Notes: generated by a model not told the origin, from the letters alone. A stretch of 64,000 bases of DNA from Clostridium sp. KNHs205 (GCF_000702945.1 NZ_JNLE01000003.1:1845501-1909500), one strand, 5' to 3'; positions 26,731 to 35,662 are shown, counted from the first letter of the stretch. Numbers and translations are program-made.

Positions 26731-27135
26731 TTAATATCCGACAGTCAGTGTAATCTCAAAATGATCACCATCAGCAATGGGAGTCGTGTCAACACCGGTA
26801 TTTATGCTCTCTCCGCCTTTGGTAAAGCACCACCATTCCTGATTGCCATCATCAGCAGTTACACCACCAACAGTTTTAACATACAAACCGTATTCGGACT
26901 CTTCTCCTTCAATCAGTTTCTTCTCCTCCAGTGCCTGTCTTAAGTACTCCGCGTCGGTACTGATTTCATAGGATTTACTTGTACCATCCGTTAAAACAAC
27001 CTCTGCGGTAATAGTCTTAGCGCCTTCACTGGTTTCGGGTTTGAAGACATTGTACAGAACAGCCATAGCTGCAATTACAACGATGAAAATAATAACACCA
27101 ATAAGGGGCTTCTTAATTGATCTTTTGTTATCCAT
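26731..27135 (-). CDS. DUF4430 membrane-anchored protein, probable cobalamin-binding lid domain
   Basis: A 134-residue protein with one N-terminal membrane helix (residues about 10-29) and an extracellular DUF4430 domain. This is the fold of the C-terminal part of transcobalamin and intrinsic factor. The typical NQEWWCFTKGGESINTGVDTTPIADGDHFEITL block is present. AAGGAGG precedes the ATG. It is the first gene after a cobalamin riboswitch and terminator, and the ECF S component follows. It may capture cobalamin outside the membrane for the S component (inference). Confidence 0.85.
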   Translation of the reverse strand: MDNKRSIKKPLIGVIIFIVVIAAMAVLYNVFKPETSEGAKTITAEVVLTDGTSKSYEISTDAEYLRQALEEKKLIEGEESEYGLYVKTVGGVTADDGNQEWWCFTKGGESINTGVDTTPIADGDHFEITLTVGY

Positions 27136-27181
27136 GATTCTCCTCCTTTAATATAATACTGAATATGTCAGAACCGAAGGG

Positions 27182-27220
27182 AAAAAAAATACCCTTATCC
27201 GTTGAACAGGAAAGAAGGGT
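27182..27220 (-). terminator. intrinsic terminator of the cobalamin riboswitch expression platform
   Basis: On the minus strand, ACCCTT...TCC pairs with GGA...AAGGGT and is followed by eight T. It lies between the riboswitch and the DUF4430 start, the place expected for ligand-dependent termination. Confidence 0.7.
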
Positions 27221-27270
27221 GCACAAAAAAAGTACCATTCCTCCATCTTCCGTGGATCACATGCGGTACG

Positions 27271-27466
27271 GACAGCAAGCAGGTATTCTGGCTCATGAAT
27301 CATCATCTGTAATAAATCTTCCCGGGATATCCCAGTGATTGCATGATTTCCCAAATCATGCGGCAATTACAGACTCCTCATATACAGCGGCGGGACCGCA
27401 CAGGACTTTAACCTGTTTCCCTATTATGTCGCCACTAACAGCGACCACTTACTGCCATTTAAGACC
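27271..27466 (-). promoter_or_regulatory. cobalamin riboswitch
   Basis: Read on the minus strand, the conserved cobalamin aptamer blocks occur in order: GGGAAACAGGTTAAAGTCCT, GCGGTCCCGCCGCTGTA, CACTGGGATA...CCCGGGAAG, and the B12 box GAGCCAGAATACCTGC. It controls the DUF4430 and ECF S-component genes, normally turning expression off when cobalamin is plentiful. Confidence 0.93.
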
Positions 27467-27560
27467 TATAAAGTATATCATTAGTCTCATAGCCTGTCAA
27501 CTTTGTAGGAGGGTATTACTGTTCTAAAGGGCAAAAGAGAAAGAGTTTTCGGGGACGGAC

Positions 27561-27792
27561 GATAATTGAGAGTTTTGTTTTTTCGTTTTGTCGCTCAAGG
27601 CTCCGTATGTCACTAAAGCGGCAGCTGCCGTTCCTATAAGCGGAAAAAGTGCCAAACTCGCTGCCGCGCTGTGGCATCGGTAGCTTCCAGCGCTCAAACA
27701 CTGGCACTTTTCCCGCTAGTCACGACATCTGCCGCTTAAGTGTCATATGGAGCCTTTCGATACAAAACGCTAAAACAAAACTCTCAATTATC
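27561..27792 (-). repeat. giant hairpin element, copy B (232 nt)
   Basis: Same family as copies A and C, on the opposite strand. The outer arms are GATAATTGAGAGTTTTG and its complement. AAAGCGGCAG pairs with CTGCCGCTT. AGTGCCAAACTCGCTG and GCTCAAACACTGGCACT form the upper stem and tip. The left flank GGACGGAC reads GTCCGTCC in element orientation. Confidence 0.85.
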
Positions 27793-28120
27793 TGTATATT
27801 CACTATAATTTTTCAATACATTTGCTATTTGTATCTCATCATACCTCAAATGTTAAATTGAAAAGCTGAAGTCAGCAGCATAAATTCCTATTGGCTAAGT
27901 AACATAAAATCTATTTATAAATTATGGGATTAATCTATATTATTTTCCCTGTAACTATTGATTAAGGAATAGAAAATGATCAAAATCAATATAAATGTTA
28001 ATTGTATTCTCCTACAAATTAACAAACAAACCCTAAACCTCTAATATTACTCAACTACTGTTAAATATACGACTTAATAATATGAATAATACACAGGTTG
28101 GTTTCGTATGAAGACAACCA

Positions 28121-28353
28121 GATGGATGTGAGGGCATTTTAGGAATTTTGCATTGAGAGGTTCCTTATGATACTTAAATGGCAGTAACTGTGATAAGGGT
28201 AAGCAGTGCCATTGTCTGAGCACAATAAACTACCGCAGCCACAAATACCAAGCGAGTTTGGCACTGTTTACCCTGCTTTTGAACAGTTACTGCCATTTTA
28301 GTAGAATAAGGGTTCTCGAACAGCAAAATGGATAAATTGCCCTCATATCCATC
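28121..28353 (+). repeat. giant hairpin element, copy C (233 nt)
   Basis: Outer arms GATGGATGTGAGGGCA and its near complement; inner arms ATGGCAGTAACTG and CAGTTACTGCCAT; tip blocks TGTCTGAGC and AGCGAGTTTGGCAC. GTCCGCCCCC flanks the right side. It lies about 100 bases upstream of galM, in its leader or promoter-upstream region. Confidence 0.85.
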
Positions 28354-28396
28354 GTCCGCCCCCACAACCCAGCCGTTACAAACAGCAAATAAACAC

Positions 28397-28425
28397 TTGC
28401 ACTTTTCAGGGATATGGATTATTCT
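28397..28425 (+). promoter_or_regulatory. possible promoter for galM
   Basis: TTGCAC, 17 bases, TATTCT. The start codon lies 32 bases further on. Confidence 0.4.
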
Positions 28426-28456
28426 AGAAGGTATAAATGAATAGAAGGAGAAGACT

Positions 28457-29515
28457 ATGAGCATTAAAAAACATTCTTTTGGCAAAACTTCAGCGGGTGA
28501 AGAGGCTACTCTATATACATTGATCAACAAGAAAGGCATGTCAGTCAGCTTAACGGACTTTGGTGCCAACATCGTAAATATTATTGTACCTGACAAAGAC
28601 GGCAAATATGATGATGTTGTCCTTGGTTATGATAATGTAAAAGGATATGAGGGGAACCCGGCAGGCTATGGTTCTTTCATTGGAAGACATGCTAACAGAA
28701 TAGACGGCGCATCGTTTGAACTGAGCGGAAAGACATATACCTTAGAGAAAAACGACGGAAACAACAATCTGCACGCCGGTTCAAAGAGTTATAATAAATT
28801 TATCTATGAAACTGAAACATTTGAAGAAGAGGATGCGGATTCCGTAGAATTCTCCAGGTTAAGCCCTCATATGGAACAGGGTTTTCCCGGAAATCTTGAT
28901 ATCAGCGTAACCTATACCTTAACAGATGATAATGAACTGGTTATAGAATATATGGCAGTATCTGATAAAGATACCATCTGTAATCTTACCAACCATTCCT
29001 ATTTTAATCTTAACGGACAAGCTTCCGGTTCTGTCTTAAGTCAGAAGGTTATGATAAATGCTGATACATTTACCCCTACCAATGATGCCTTGATTCCTAC
29101 AGGTGAAATCATAAGTGTTGAAGGAACACCTATGGACTTCCGTAAATTAAAAGCCCTCGGAGAGGATATCAATGCAGATTATGCACCCCTTAAGATAGCA
29201 GGCGGCTACGACCATAACTATGTATTAAATATCAGCGGTACAGAAGTTGAAAAGGTAGGAGAGCTTGTAAGTGATGAAAGTGGACGAACCATGGAAATCT
29301 TTACAAACAAACCCGGCATGCAGCTATATACCGGAAATTTCATCAGTGGTACAGAAGCCGGCAAGAAGAATTTCGTATACCAGAAAAATGGTGGTGTATG
29401 TTTTGAGACACAGTTCTTCCCTAATTCCTGCAACAGACCCGAATTTCCTTCCTGTGTATTGAAGGCAGGCAATGAATATGATTATGTAACCGTATATAAA
29501 TTCGGTTTAAAATAA
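28457..29515 (+). CDS. galM: galactose mutarotase (aldose 1-epimerase)
   Basis: Interconverts the anomers of galactose or glucose in the cytoplasm. The 352-residue protein has the family pattern: GRHANRIDGA near residue 75, the catalytic-His block NHSYFNLNG near 180, GGYDHNYVLN and the C-terminal FETQFFPNS with the catalytic Glu. AGAAGGAGA precedes the ATG. No other galactose gene is next to it. It ends at a terminator shared with upp. Confidence 0.95.
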   Translation: MSIKKHSFGKTSAGEEATLYTLINKKGMSVSLTDFGANIVNIIVPDKDGKYDDVVLGYDNVKGYEGNPAGYGSFIGRHANRIDGASFELSGKTYTLEKNDGNNNLHAGSKSYNKFIYETETFEEEDADSVEFSRLSPHMEQGFPGNLDISVTYTLTDDNELVIEYMAVSDKDTICNLTNHSYFNLNGQASGSVLSQKVMINADTFTPTNDALIPTGEIISVEGTPMDFRKLKALGEDINADYAPLKIAGGYDHNYVLNISGTEVEKVGELVSDESGRTMEIFTNKPGMQLYTGNFISGTEAGKKNFVYQKNGGVCFETQFFPNSCNRPEFPSCVLKAGNEYDYVTVYKFGLK

Positions 29516-29522
29516 TGAAATA

Positions 29523-29576
29523 AAAAAAGTGCTTATTCTTTTTGCGGAAAACAAAAGGAATAAGCACTTTTTTTAT
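29523..29576. terminator. bidirectional terminator between galM and upp
   Basis: AAAAAAAGTGCTTATTC pairs with GAATAAGCACTTTTTTT; T-runs stand at both ends. Confidence 0.9.
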
Positions 29577-29590
29577 TTACTGTAATATAA

Positions 29591-30220
29591 TTATTTCGTA
29601 CCGTATATTCTGTCACCGGCATCACCGAGACCGGGAAGAATATAACCTTGTTCGTTCAGTCTTTCATCAAGGGCACCTACGAAAATATCAACGTCCGGAT
29701 GTGCCTGTGTAAGGCGCTGTACACCTTCCGGAGCAGCGATAAGACATAAGAAATGTATTTTGCTGATGCCTTTATCTTTTAGAAGAGTAATAGCAGCAGA
29801 AGCAGAACCACCGGTAGCTAACATGGGGTCTACTACAAAAATTTCTCTTTCACTTGCATCAACGGGAAGTTTACAGAAATATTCAACAGGCTCAAGGGTT
29901 TCTTCATTGCGGTACAGACCAATATGACCAACCTTGGCATTAGGGATGAGGTTTAAGATACCGTCAGCCATATGAAGGCCGGCTCTTAAGATGGGAACGA
30001 TACAAAGTTTCTTTCCTTCGATTTCCTGTGCGATAGTCTTTACAAGAGGAGTATCGATTTCGATATCTGTTAAAGGAAGTTCTCTTGTAGCCTCATAACA
30101 GATTAACATGGCAACCTCAGAAACCAAATCACGGAATTCCTTGGTGGAAGTAGCTTTGCGTCTCATAATACCAATTTTATGCTTAATCAACGGGTGATCC
30201 ATAACAACAACTTTAGACAT
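29591..30220 (-). CDS. upp: uracil phosphoribosyltransferase
   Basis: Pyrimidine salvage enzyme making UMP from uracil and PRPP. The 209-residue protein shows [22 protein letters not shown] at the start, [12 protein letters not shown], the PRPP loop [12 protein letters not shown] near residue 130 and the C-terminal uracil-binding [17 protein letters not shown] precedes the ATG. It is a single gene. Confidence 0.97.
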   Translation of the reverse strand: MSKVVVMDHPLIKHKIGIMRRKATSTKEFRDLVSEVAMLICYEATRELPLTDIEIDTPLVKTIAQEIEGKKLCIVPILRAGLHMADGILNLIPNAKVGHIGLYRNEETLEPVEYFCKLPVDASEREIFVVDPMLATGGSASAAITLLKDKGISKIHFLCLIAAPEGVQRLTQAHPDVDIFVGALDERLNEQGYILPGLGDAGDRIYGTK

Positions 30221-30638
30221 AATTTTGCCTCCAAATTTAATATTTACAAGGTTGTCCTACAAAGGGGCCTTGTTTGCTCTACCTGCCATTATATCAAACT
30301 TCCTGCCTCAAGAAAAGTAGAAAATTATATTTTTTGGCTGGAAATTGGCTCCTTACTGGTAAAAATGACCATATTTGGACAGAGGAGAAGCCCGGTAGAG
30401 GGGGGAGGGTTACTACCAGGCTTTGTTTTATGAAAAAAATTATCTTGTTAGCATTATTGTATAACATATTATTTGTAATATAGCTATTTGCTATGTTTAA
30501 ATTATATCGGACATATATGATTATAGTATGGATGATTTATGAACATTTTGTGAATATTAGAACTGGGTTTTTTATGAGAAAATATCAGAATTTACCAAGG
30601 CTACATTTCGCTTGATTACAGATAATAATTGAAAGAAA
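30221..30638. other. intergenic region between divergent upp and a small membrane protein gene
   Basis: A TATAAT on the minus strand near 30288 may be part of the upp promoter. The plus-strand frames of 69-84 codons here have no ribosome binding site, and I see no other structure. Confidence 0.45.
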
Positions 30639-31115
30639 ATGAAAGCAGAGGGAGTATTTTTGGTGGCCAGCGTATTTCGTAAACTGATAAGCAGAGAGTT
30701 TGGGGAAAATATTTATTTCAAATACTTTTACGTTTGTCAGAAAAGCTTAAAGGATAAATTTTTTGACAGCAATGAGATCTATCAGGATATTTATAAACGT
30801 GTAGAAAGAAAGGACAAAGGAGATATCAGGAAAATGCAGTCCCGCTTAAATGAATCTCTGATAATAGCGGTCAGAATAATAAAGACTTACATGATATTTC
30901 TGGTTTATGTATTAGCAGCAATATTTTATCTTGTTACCTTAGGGCTTCATCCGCTGTTCACGATAGTGGGAATACTGTTGATTATCCTGGTGCTCCTGCA
31001 AAAAACCTATGAGTATCTGATAAATAAATACTGCTATATTGATGCGCAGATTGTTTTAATTTATAAGAATGTACTGGAGAAATTACTTCTTCCGGAGGAC
31101 AAAAATGAAAGATGA
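30639..31115 (+). CDS. small membrane protein of unknown function
   Basis: Product not recognised. The 158-residue protein has a charged, helical N-terminal half (KRVERKDKGDIRKMQSRLN) and two membrane helices around residues 85-103 and 107-125, then a short tail. The start is uncertain: the ATG at 30639 lacks a clear site, while GAGGGAG fits TTG at 30660 or GTG at 30663. It stands alone between upp and the convergent CPBP gene. Confidence 0.6.
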   Translation: MKAEGVFLVASVFRKLISREFGENIYFKYFYVCQKSLKDKFFDSNEIYQDIYKRVERKDKGDIRKMQSRLNESLIIAVRIIKTYMIFLVYVLAAIFYLVTLGLHPLFTIVGILLIILVLLQKTYEYLINKYCYIDAQIVLIYKNVLEKLLLPEDKNER

Positions 31116-31206
31116 ACCTTTTTGAACCCTTTCAGGAATAAAACATAATATATTCAATTGCTTAAAGAAATGGAAGCGGTGAAAGTGAATTATAAGCAAC
31201 AAATAA

Positions 31207-31298
31207 ATAAGTTGAATTAAGTTTCCAGACCTAAAAGCTTTAAAACCGGGTATTACAGGTATCAATAAGCAGGTTAGAGGATACTTAATTCAACTTAT
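31207..31298. repeat. 92-nt inverted repeat between convergent genes
   Basis: Perfect 16-base arms ATAAGTTGAATTAAGT and ACTTAATTCAACTTAT around a 60-base middle that is itself partly pairable. There is no T tract, so it is not a standard terminator and may be a small mobile element. Confidence 0.7.
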
Positions 31299-31303
31299 AT
31301 AAT

Positions 31304-31912
31304 TTATAAGAACATTACAGATAATGAGGACAGGGTATTAAAGGTTCCATGCATCAACCAACTTGGAATAAGGGAACCTTCTGCCTGCTTTTCACATACA
31401 TAACCCATACAAATTCCAATTGCACCGGTAAGTACAGAAATAATGACAGCTTTTAAAAGCCCTGCAGAGGAGTATAGCATTATGCCATGCATTGATCCAA
31501 ATATAACCCCTTGCAGTGTATTACCAAATGCAAATCCAAATTTCTTAATCAGACGCTTGCCAAGAAAACCCCTGAAAAATAACTCTTCGTTAAAGGAAGT
31601 CTGAAAAAAAGCATATATCAGGGCAGGAATGATAGCGGATATTCCCATACCATAAAATTGTGAAGTTGCAAGGCTGGTATTATCATACACCAAAGGCATT
31701 ATCACAAGGAAAGCACTTAAAAAAACTATTTCAATAATTATAATTATAGACCAGAATCTTTTTCTGTCTGAAGTATGCGGTTTTTTATATCCTATCCATT
31801 GAAAAAAGGTGTTTTCTTTTCTGGCTGTAATCAGCCACCAAATGAAGGGGATTACTGATAATAATATAAACTGTACAATTGAACTAATGGCGATGTTTGT
31901 AAATAACTGCAT
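31304..31912 (-). CDS. CPBP-family intramembrane metalloprotease
   Basis: A 202-residue protein with six or so hydrophobic helices. The CPBP (Abi/CAAX protease) motifs are present: NEELFFRGFLGKR near residue 105, a conserved His in GSMHG, and HGTFN near the C-terminus. It probably cleaves membrane peptides; substrate unknown. It is downstream of the YtrA-type ABC operon on the same strand, 48 bases after the permease stop, so it may be its last gene. Confidence 0.88.
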   Translation of the reverse strand: MQLFTNIAISSIVQFILLSVIPFIWWLITARKENTFFQWIGYKKPHTSDRKRFWSIIIIIEIVFLSAFLVIMPLVYDNTSLATSQFYGMGISAIIPALIYAFFQTSFNEELFFRGFLGKRLIKKFGFAFGNTLQGVIFGSMHGIMLYSSAGLLKAVIISVLTGAIGICMGYVCEKQAEGSLIPSWLMHGTFNTLSSLSVMFL

Positions 31913-31960
31913 TAACAGCCTCCTGTGTATACATCTGAAGCATTTTAAGCTGATGCTTCT

Positions 31961-32734
31961 TTATTCCAGATTAAGTTTCTTTTTCAGAACATTAATGGTA
32001 CCAACATAGCTGGCTGCAGTTAATATTAATATAAAGATCGTCATACCCAGGAAAAGGGCAAAGTCCGGCTCATCAATATACCCAGGACCGTTAATCAGAA
32101 CGAATACCATCATCATAGCAAATAGTAAAAGCTCCATTACTACATAAATAGCGCCGTAAGAGACAAAAGCACCTATTATCCTGTGACTGGTAAACAGCTG
32201 TCCTAAGGCTATTGCGAAATACACCAGCACAATACTGGAGACTATAGAGAGAATTACAAGTACAGCAGCTATTATCAAAAGAAGAGGTTCGGCTAATCCT
32301 GATTCATGAACAAGTTCCTCTCTGACAAGGTTTATACCTGCTCTTACAGTATCATGATGGCCACTGGCATATGCAAGGGCCAGTAAGGATAATATAACGG
32401 CTATTATGCTGGCAATTGTATGGAAACAGGATATGATTAATTTGGATAATACCAGATCATTTGTTCTTACTGGGAGGGTGAACATCAGATAGCCCTCATC
32501 GGTAAGCAGATTTTTGTAAAAGCGTACATATAAAAGGATTGTAGTTCCTGCGGCAATCAATACGAGAGAGATACCATAGGTAAAGGTTGACAATCCTGTT
32601 ATTAGGTTACTAAAATCCTTATCCCAGTGGGCCAGTAAGCTGGTTATCAACGTGGTACAAACCAGAATCATATAGAGGGGAAGCAAAATACGAATGGTTG
32701 CTTTCCATTCCTGTTTAATAAGTTTTCCTAACAT
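31961..32734 (-). CDS. ABC transporter permease
   Basis: A 257-residue integral membrane protein with about six helices and the start MLGKLIKQEWKATIR, typical of ABC-2-type permeases encoded with a GntR/YtrA repressor. Its start overlaps the ATPase gene by seven bases, implying translational coupling. Substrate unknown; cell-envelope stress or drug export is a common role for such operons. Confidence 0.82.
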   Translation of the reverse strand: MLGKLIKQEWKATIRILLPLYMILVCTTLITSLLAHWDKDFSNLITGLSTFTYGISLVLIAAGTTILLYVRFYKNLLTDEGYLMFTLPVRTNDLVLSKLIISCFHTIASIIAVILSLLALAYASGHHDTVRAGINLVREELVHESGLAEPLLLIIAAVLVILSIVSSIVLVYFAIALGQLFTSHRIIGAFVSYGAIYVVMELLLFAMMMVFVLINGPGYIDEPDFALFLGMTIFILILTAASYVGTINVLKKKLNLE

Positions 32735-33426
32735 TTGTACACCTCCCTGAAATAGGAATCAATTGATTTTCCGGTATCATTCCGCACTTCGTCAACCGGT
32801 GAATGGAATAATACACTTCCGTTCTGGATAAAAATAACATCATCCAATACTTTTTCCACCTCTGCTATCAAATGGGTTGAGATCAGTACAGTGGCATTCT
32901 CGTTGTAGTTGGTAATAATCGTATTTAGTATATAATCTCTTGCAGCGGGGTCAACACCGCCAATGGGTTCATCCAGACAGTAAAGGTCTGCCTTTCGGCT
33001 CATTACCAGTATTAGCTGTACCTTTTCTTTTGTACCTTTCGATAAAGTCTTTAATTTCAGTTCCGGGTTAATATTTAAACGCTTTAGCATTTCCAATGCT
33101 TTGTGAATATCAAAATCAGCATAAAAATCACGGAACAGGTCCAGCAGATTTTTGATACGCATCCAGTCTGCCAGATAATTTCTCTCAGGCAGATAAGAAA
33201 CACATCTTTTGGTCTCTATTCCCGGTGCAAAGCCGTTGATAAGCAGATCCCCCGAATCTGGAACCAAAAGGCCGTTAATCAGCTTGATAAGTGTTGATTT
33301 ACCGCTGCCATTTGGCCCTAAGAGACCGGTTATCCTACCTCTTTCGAGAGTAAGATTAATATCCTTTAGTACTCGTAAGCCGGAGTAACTCTTGTTAACT
33401 CCCTTACATTCTAAGATAGCATTCAT
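32728..33426 (-). CDS. ABC transporter ATP-binding protein
   Basis: A 232-residue ATPase with Walker A GPNGSGKST near residue 37, a variant signature LSKGTKEKV and Walker B YCLDEPIGGVD. The short DrrA/CcmA-like size fits export systems with an ABC-2 permease. Start and stop overlaps (ATGA with the GntR gene, seven bases with the permease) show a tight operon. Confidence 0.92.
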   Translation of the reverse strand: MNAILECKGVNKSYSGLRVLKDINLTLERGRITGLLGPNGSGKSTLIKLINGLLVPDSGDLLINGFAPGIETKRCVSYLPERNYLADWMRIKNLLDLFRDFYADFDIHKALEMLKRLNINPELKLKTLSKGTKEKVQLILVMSRKADLYCLDEPIGGVDPAARDYILNTIITNYNENATVLISTHLIAEVEKVLDDVIFIQNGSVLFHSPVDEVRNDTGKSIDSYFREVYKC

Positions 33427-33791
33427 TCTTTCTCCTCCTTATATTTACGCATCCGGACGATAATATCCTCCGGAAGGAAACCCAAAAACTCCATATCTCT
33501 TAAAAAGACTCTAATACGGTTATCTGCTTCGGACTCTTTCATAGCCTGAATCAGAGCGGTATCGTTCGTAATAAATTTACCATTGGTACGGTAAGTTGAT
33601 ATCAGCTCCATTCGTTCAAGCTCTGACAAAGCCTTTTGCATCGTATTAGGATTCACTCCGGCATCTGCCGCCAAATCTCTGACAGAAGGGAGTTTAGAAC
33701 CCGGTTCTATTTGACCGGATATGATCCCTCTTTGTATCTGTTCGATTATTTGAAGGTAAACGGGTCTCTCAGAATCAATATTCCATTCCAT
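33423..33791 (-). CDS. GntR-family repressor, YtrA subgroup
   Basis: A 122-residue regulator with only the winged-helix domain (PVYLQIIEQIQRGIISGQIEPGSKLPSVRDLAADAGVNPNTMQKALSELE, residues 11-59) and a short C-terminal dimerisation tail, as in YtrA. It is the first gene of the repressor-ATPase-permease unit and overlaps the ATPase start by four bases. It most likely represses its own operon by binding the perfect palindrome over the -10 box upstream. Confidence 0.92.
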   Translation of the reverse strand: MEWNIDSERPVYLQIIEQIQRGIISGQIEPGSKLPSVRDLAADAGVNPNTMQKALSELERMELISTYRTNGKFITNDTALIQAMKESEADNRIRVFLRDMEFLGFLPEDIIVRMRKYKEEKE

Positions 33792-33811
33792 TCTTTACTC
33801 CTCTCCTATTA

Positions 33812-33851
33812 ATTGTATCATTGTATTAAGTGATTAATACAATGATACAAT
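33812..33851. promoter_or_regulatory. perfect 18+4+18 palindrome, operator of the YtrA-type operon
   Basis: The left arm ATTGTATCATTGTATTAA and its exact reverse complement surround GTGA. It starts about 20 bases upstream of the GntR start and covers the -10 box. Confidence 0.85.
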
Positions 33852-33870
33852 AGAGTGAAAGTTTTGTCAA
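33842..33870 (-). promoter_or_regulatory. sigma-A-type promoter of the YtrA-type operon
   Basis: On the minus strand, TTGACA (33870-33865), 17 bases, TATCAT (33847-33842). The -10 lies inside the operator palindrome, so bound repressor would block polymerase. Confidence 0.8.
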
Positions 33871-33907
33871 TACAGTTATGAAATATTTGGAGAGTAAAAA
33901 TATAAGC

Positions 33908-33959
33908 ATTAATTAAGCTGAATAAGCTATAAAAGCCATTAAGCCATAAAAGTGATTAA
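33908..33959 (+). repeat. left part of 17-bp tandem repeat array interrupted by the IS
   Basis: Degenerate units of the type TAAGCYATAAAAGTGAT run up to the IS left end. The last seven bases, TGATTAA, are repeated directly after the IS. Confidence 0.75.
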
Positions 33960-35551
33960 CTCAAACTTCGCACATGGATTTTAGCTATGCACCTTGAAAA
34001 TTCAATACCTGGCAGTAATTAAGTTGTCAATGTTCAGCTCGTTTTACGCTGCTAGTAAGCGTTCCTTTAGTACCGATGGAATCGCACTCATGAATGCATC
34101 CGTGAGTTCACAGATTTTTTCGTCTGATAGCTCACAATCATTTACAAGCAGTGCTCTGAACATTTGAAGCATCACTTGAAAGGCCTGAATCCATGTGATA
34201 TCAGACAATTCGTCAGAAAAGTATAAGAATAACTCACCTAGAGAACGTTCATCCTTTGTTTCCCGATTCTCAACGGATAACATCATATATCTGGTGAAAA
34301 CAACCGCTACATGGGCAGTCATTGCGTCATAAGAAAGTGAATGACATTCTTTGCTGAGTCTAAGATAACTTTTACAAATTTTAAAGAATACTTCGATATC
34401 CCATCGTTTTCCGTAAATGCGGATGATTTCATCCTCATCAATCGTTATGTCGGTGGAGATTATGCAGAGATATTCCTTACGATTGTTTTTATTCCGGACA
34501 TAAATTACTTTAGCAGGTACGGTTTCTCCGTCTTTGATAACATCTACCATAACAGACAATAGGAATCGCGATTTACCACGACGCTTCTTATTCTGATTAT
34601 AGATTTTCGGCAAGGATATATCTGTACCATTATAGCGGAAGAACATTTTTGGTGTCCTCTTAACCATCGCCACAACATCATAACCGATTTCCTTCACGGC
34701 ATGTATTGTGCTAGGGGATGTAAACCAACTATCAAACAGGACATATTTTGCTGGAATGGATGCTATTTTGGCAGATTCCAACAGCTTCAACATGGCTTTC
34801 GTACCCTTGGTCATAGAAAGTTTACGACGTTTATATCCCGCTGTTCTTTTATCCAGTATTGCTGCTTCATTGATACGTTTTTTCTGTTTCTCGGAAGTCA
34901 GAAGAATGCTGTTAATTGGCAGAAATGTGCTTCCATCTGACCACCCGAGTGTCAGCATACGAAATCCGTAACGGTACGCATGTTTCGCATGGTCATATAC
35001 TTTAGCAAGAAGTTCTACCTTCTTTGAACGGCTTCGCTCAAACATCGAGTCATCAATAATCAGGACATTTACCCTGTTCTCATCATTCAAAGGAAGAATG
35101 GCATCCCTGATGATTCTGGAACAAAGCACCGATGTGAAGCGAATCCAGTTGATATGAATCATCTTCATAAAACGATAGACAGTATCCTTGGCAAAGGTCG
35201 GAGTATTTCGTCCTGTCAACATGTTCATATACATGCTTCTATTTGAAAAAATCAAAAGAAATAGATACTGATAAATCTCGGTTACAGGAAATCCTTTCGT
35301 TTTATATGCGTTAGCAGCCTTGAGAGCCGATGAAAGATGAAATCTTGTAAAAAACTTTCTGATTGATGCAGAAATCTGGTTATCATTCTGGTTGTTTTGT
35401 GTTATACTTTTTGTCATAGCATGAACCTCCGATTGTTTGATTTTGTGTGGTAACTTAATTATAACAAAACCAGCGGTTTCATGCTATTTTTATGCCAGTT
35501 ATTATTGAATTTTCAAGGTGCATAGGCACTTATTCAAGTGCGAAGTTTGAG
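33960..35551 (-). mobile_element. IS4-family insertion sequence, complete (1592 bp)
   Basis: Both ends begin CTCAAACTTCGCAC (14 bases). After a divergent 12-base stretch, both share a further 22-base inverted repeat that includes TATGCACCTTGAAAATTC (33986-34007 and 35503-35524). TGATTAA flanks the element on both sides, a probable 7-bp target duplication, although the same bases also recur in the surrounding repeat. The single transposase gene is intact, so the element may be active. Confidence 0.9.
34044..35417 (-). CDS. IS4-family DDE transposase
   Basis: A 457-residue intact transposase. Catalytic residues are visible as LIIDDSMFER, YVLFDSWF and the YREK-type signature YGKRWDIEVFFKICK near residue 355, which defines the IS4 group. 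Starts at ATG 35417 with GGAGG upstream. It occupies nearly the whole IS. No frameshift or internal stop was seen. Confidence 0.93.
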   Translation of the reverse strand: MTKSITQNNQNDNQISASIRKFFTRFHLSSALKAANAYKTKGFPVTEIYQYLFLLIFSNRSMYMNMLTGRNTPTFAKDTVYRFMKMIHINWIRFTSVLCSRIIRDAILPLNDENRVNVLIIDDSMFERSRSKKVELLAKVYDHAKHAYRYGFRMLTLGWSDGSTFLPINSILLTSEKQKKRINEAAILDKRTAGYKRRKLSMTKGTKAMLKLLESAKIASIPAKYVLFDSWFTSPSTIHAVKEIGYDVVAMVKRTPKMFFRYNGTDISLPKIYNQNKKRRGKSRFLLSVMVDVIKDGETVPAKVIYVRNKNNRKEYLCIISTDITIDEDEIIRIYGKRWDIEVFFKICKSYLRLSKECHSLSYDAMTAHVAVVFTRYMMLSVENRETKDERSLGELFLYFSDELSDITWIQAFQVMLQMFRALLVNDCELSDEKICELTDAFMSAIPSVLKERLLAA

Positions 35552-35662
35552 TGATTAAGCTATAAAAGTGATTAAGCCATAAAAGTGATTAAGCTATAAA
35601 AGTGAATAAGCCATAAAAGTAATTAAGCCATAAAAACCATTAAGCCATAAAAGCCATAAAAG
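35552..35662 (+). repeat. right part of 17-bp tandem repeat array
   Basis: About six and a half units: TGATTAAGCTATAAAAG and variants with GCC for GCT, ending in decayed CCATAAAAG copies. Confidence 0.85.
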
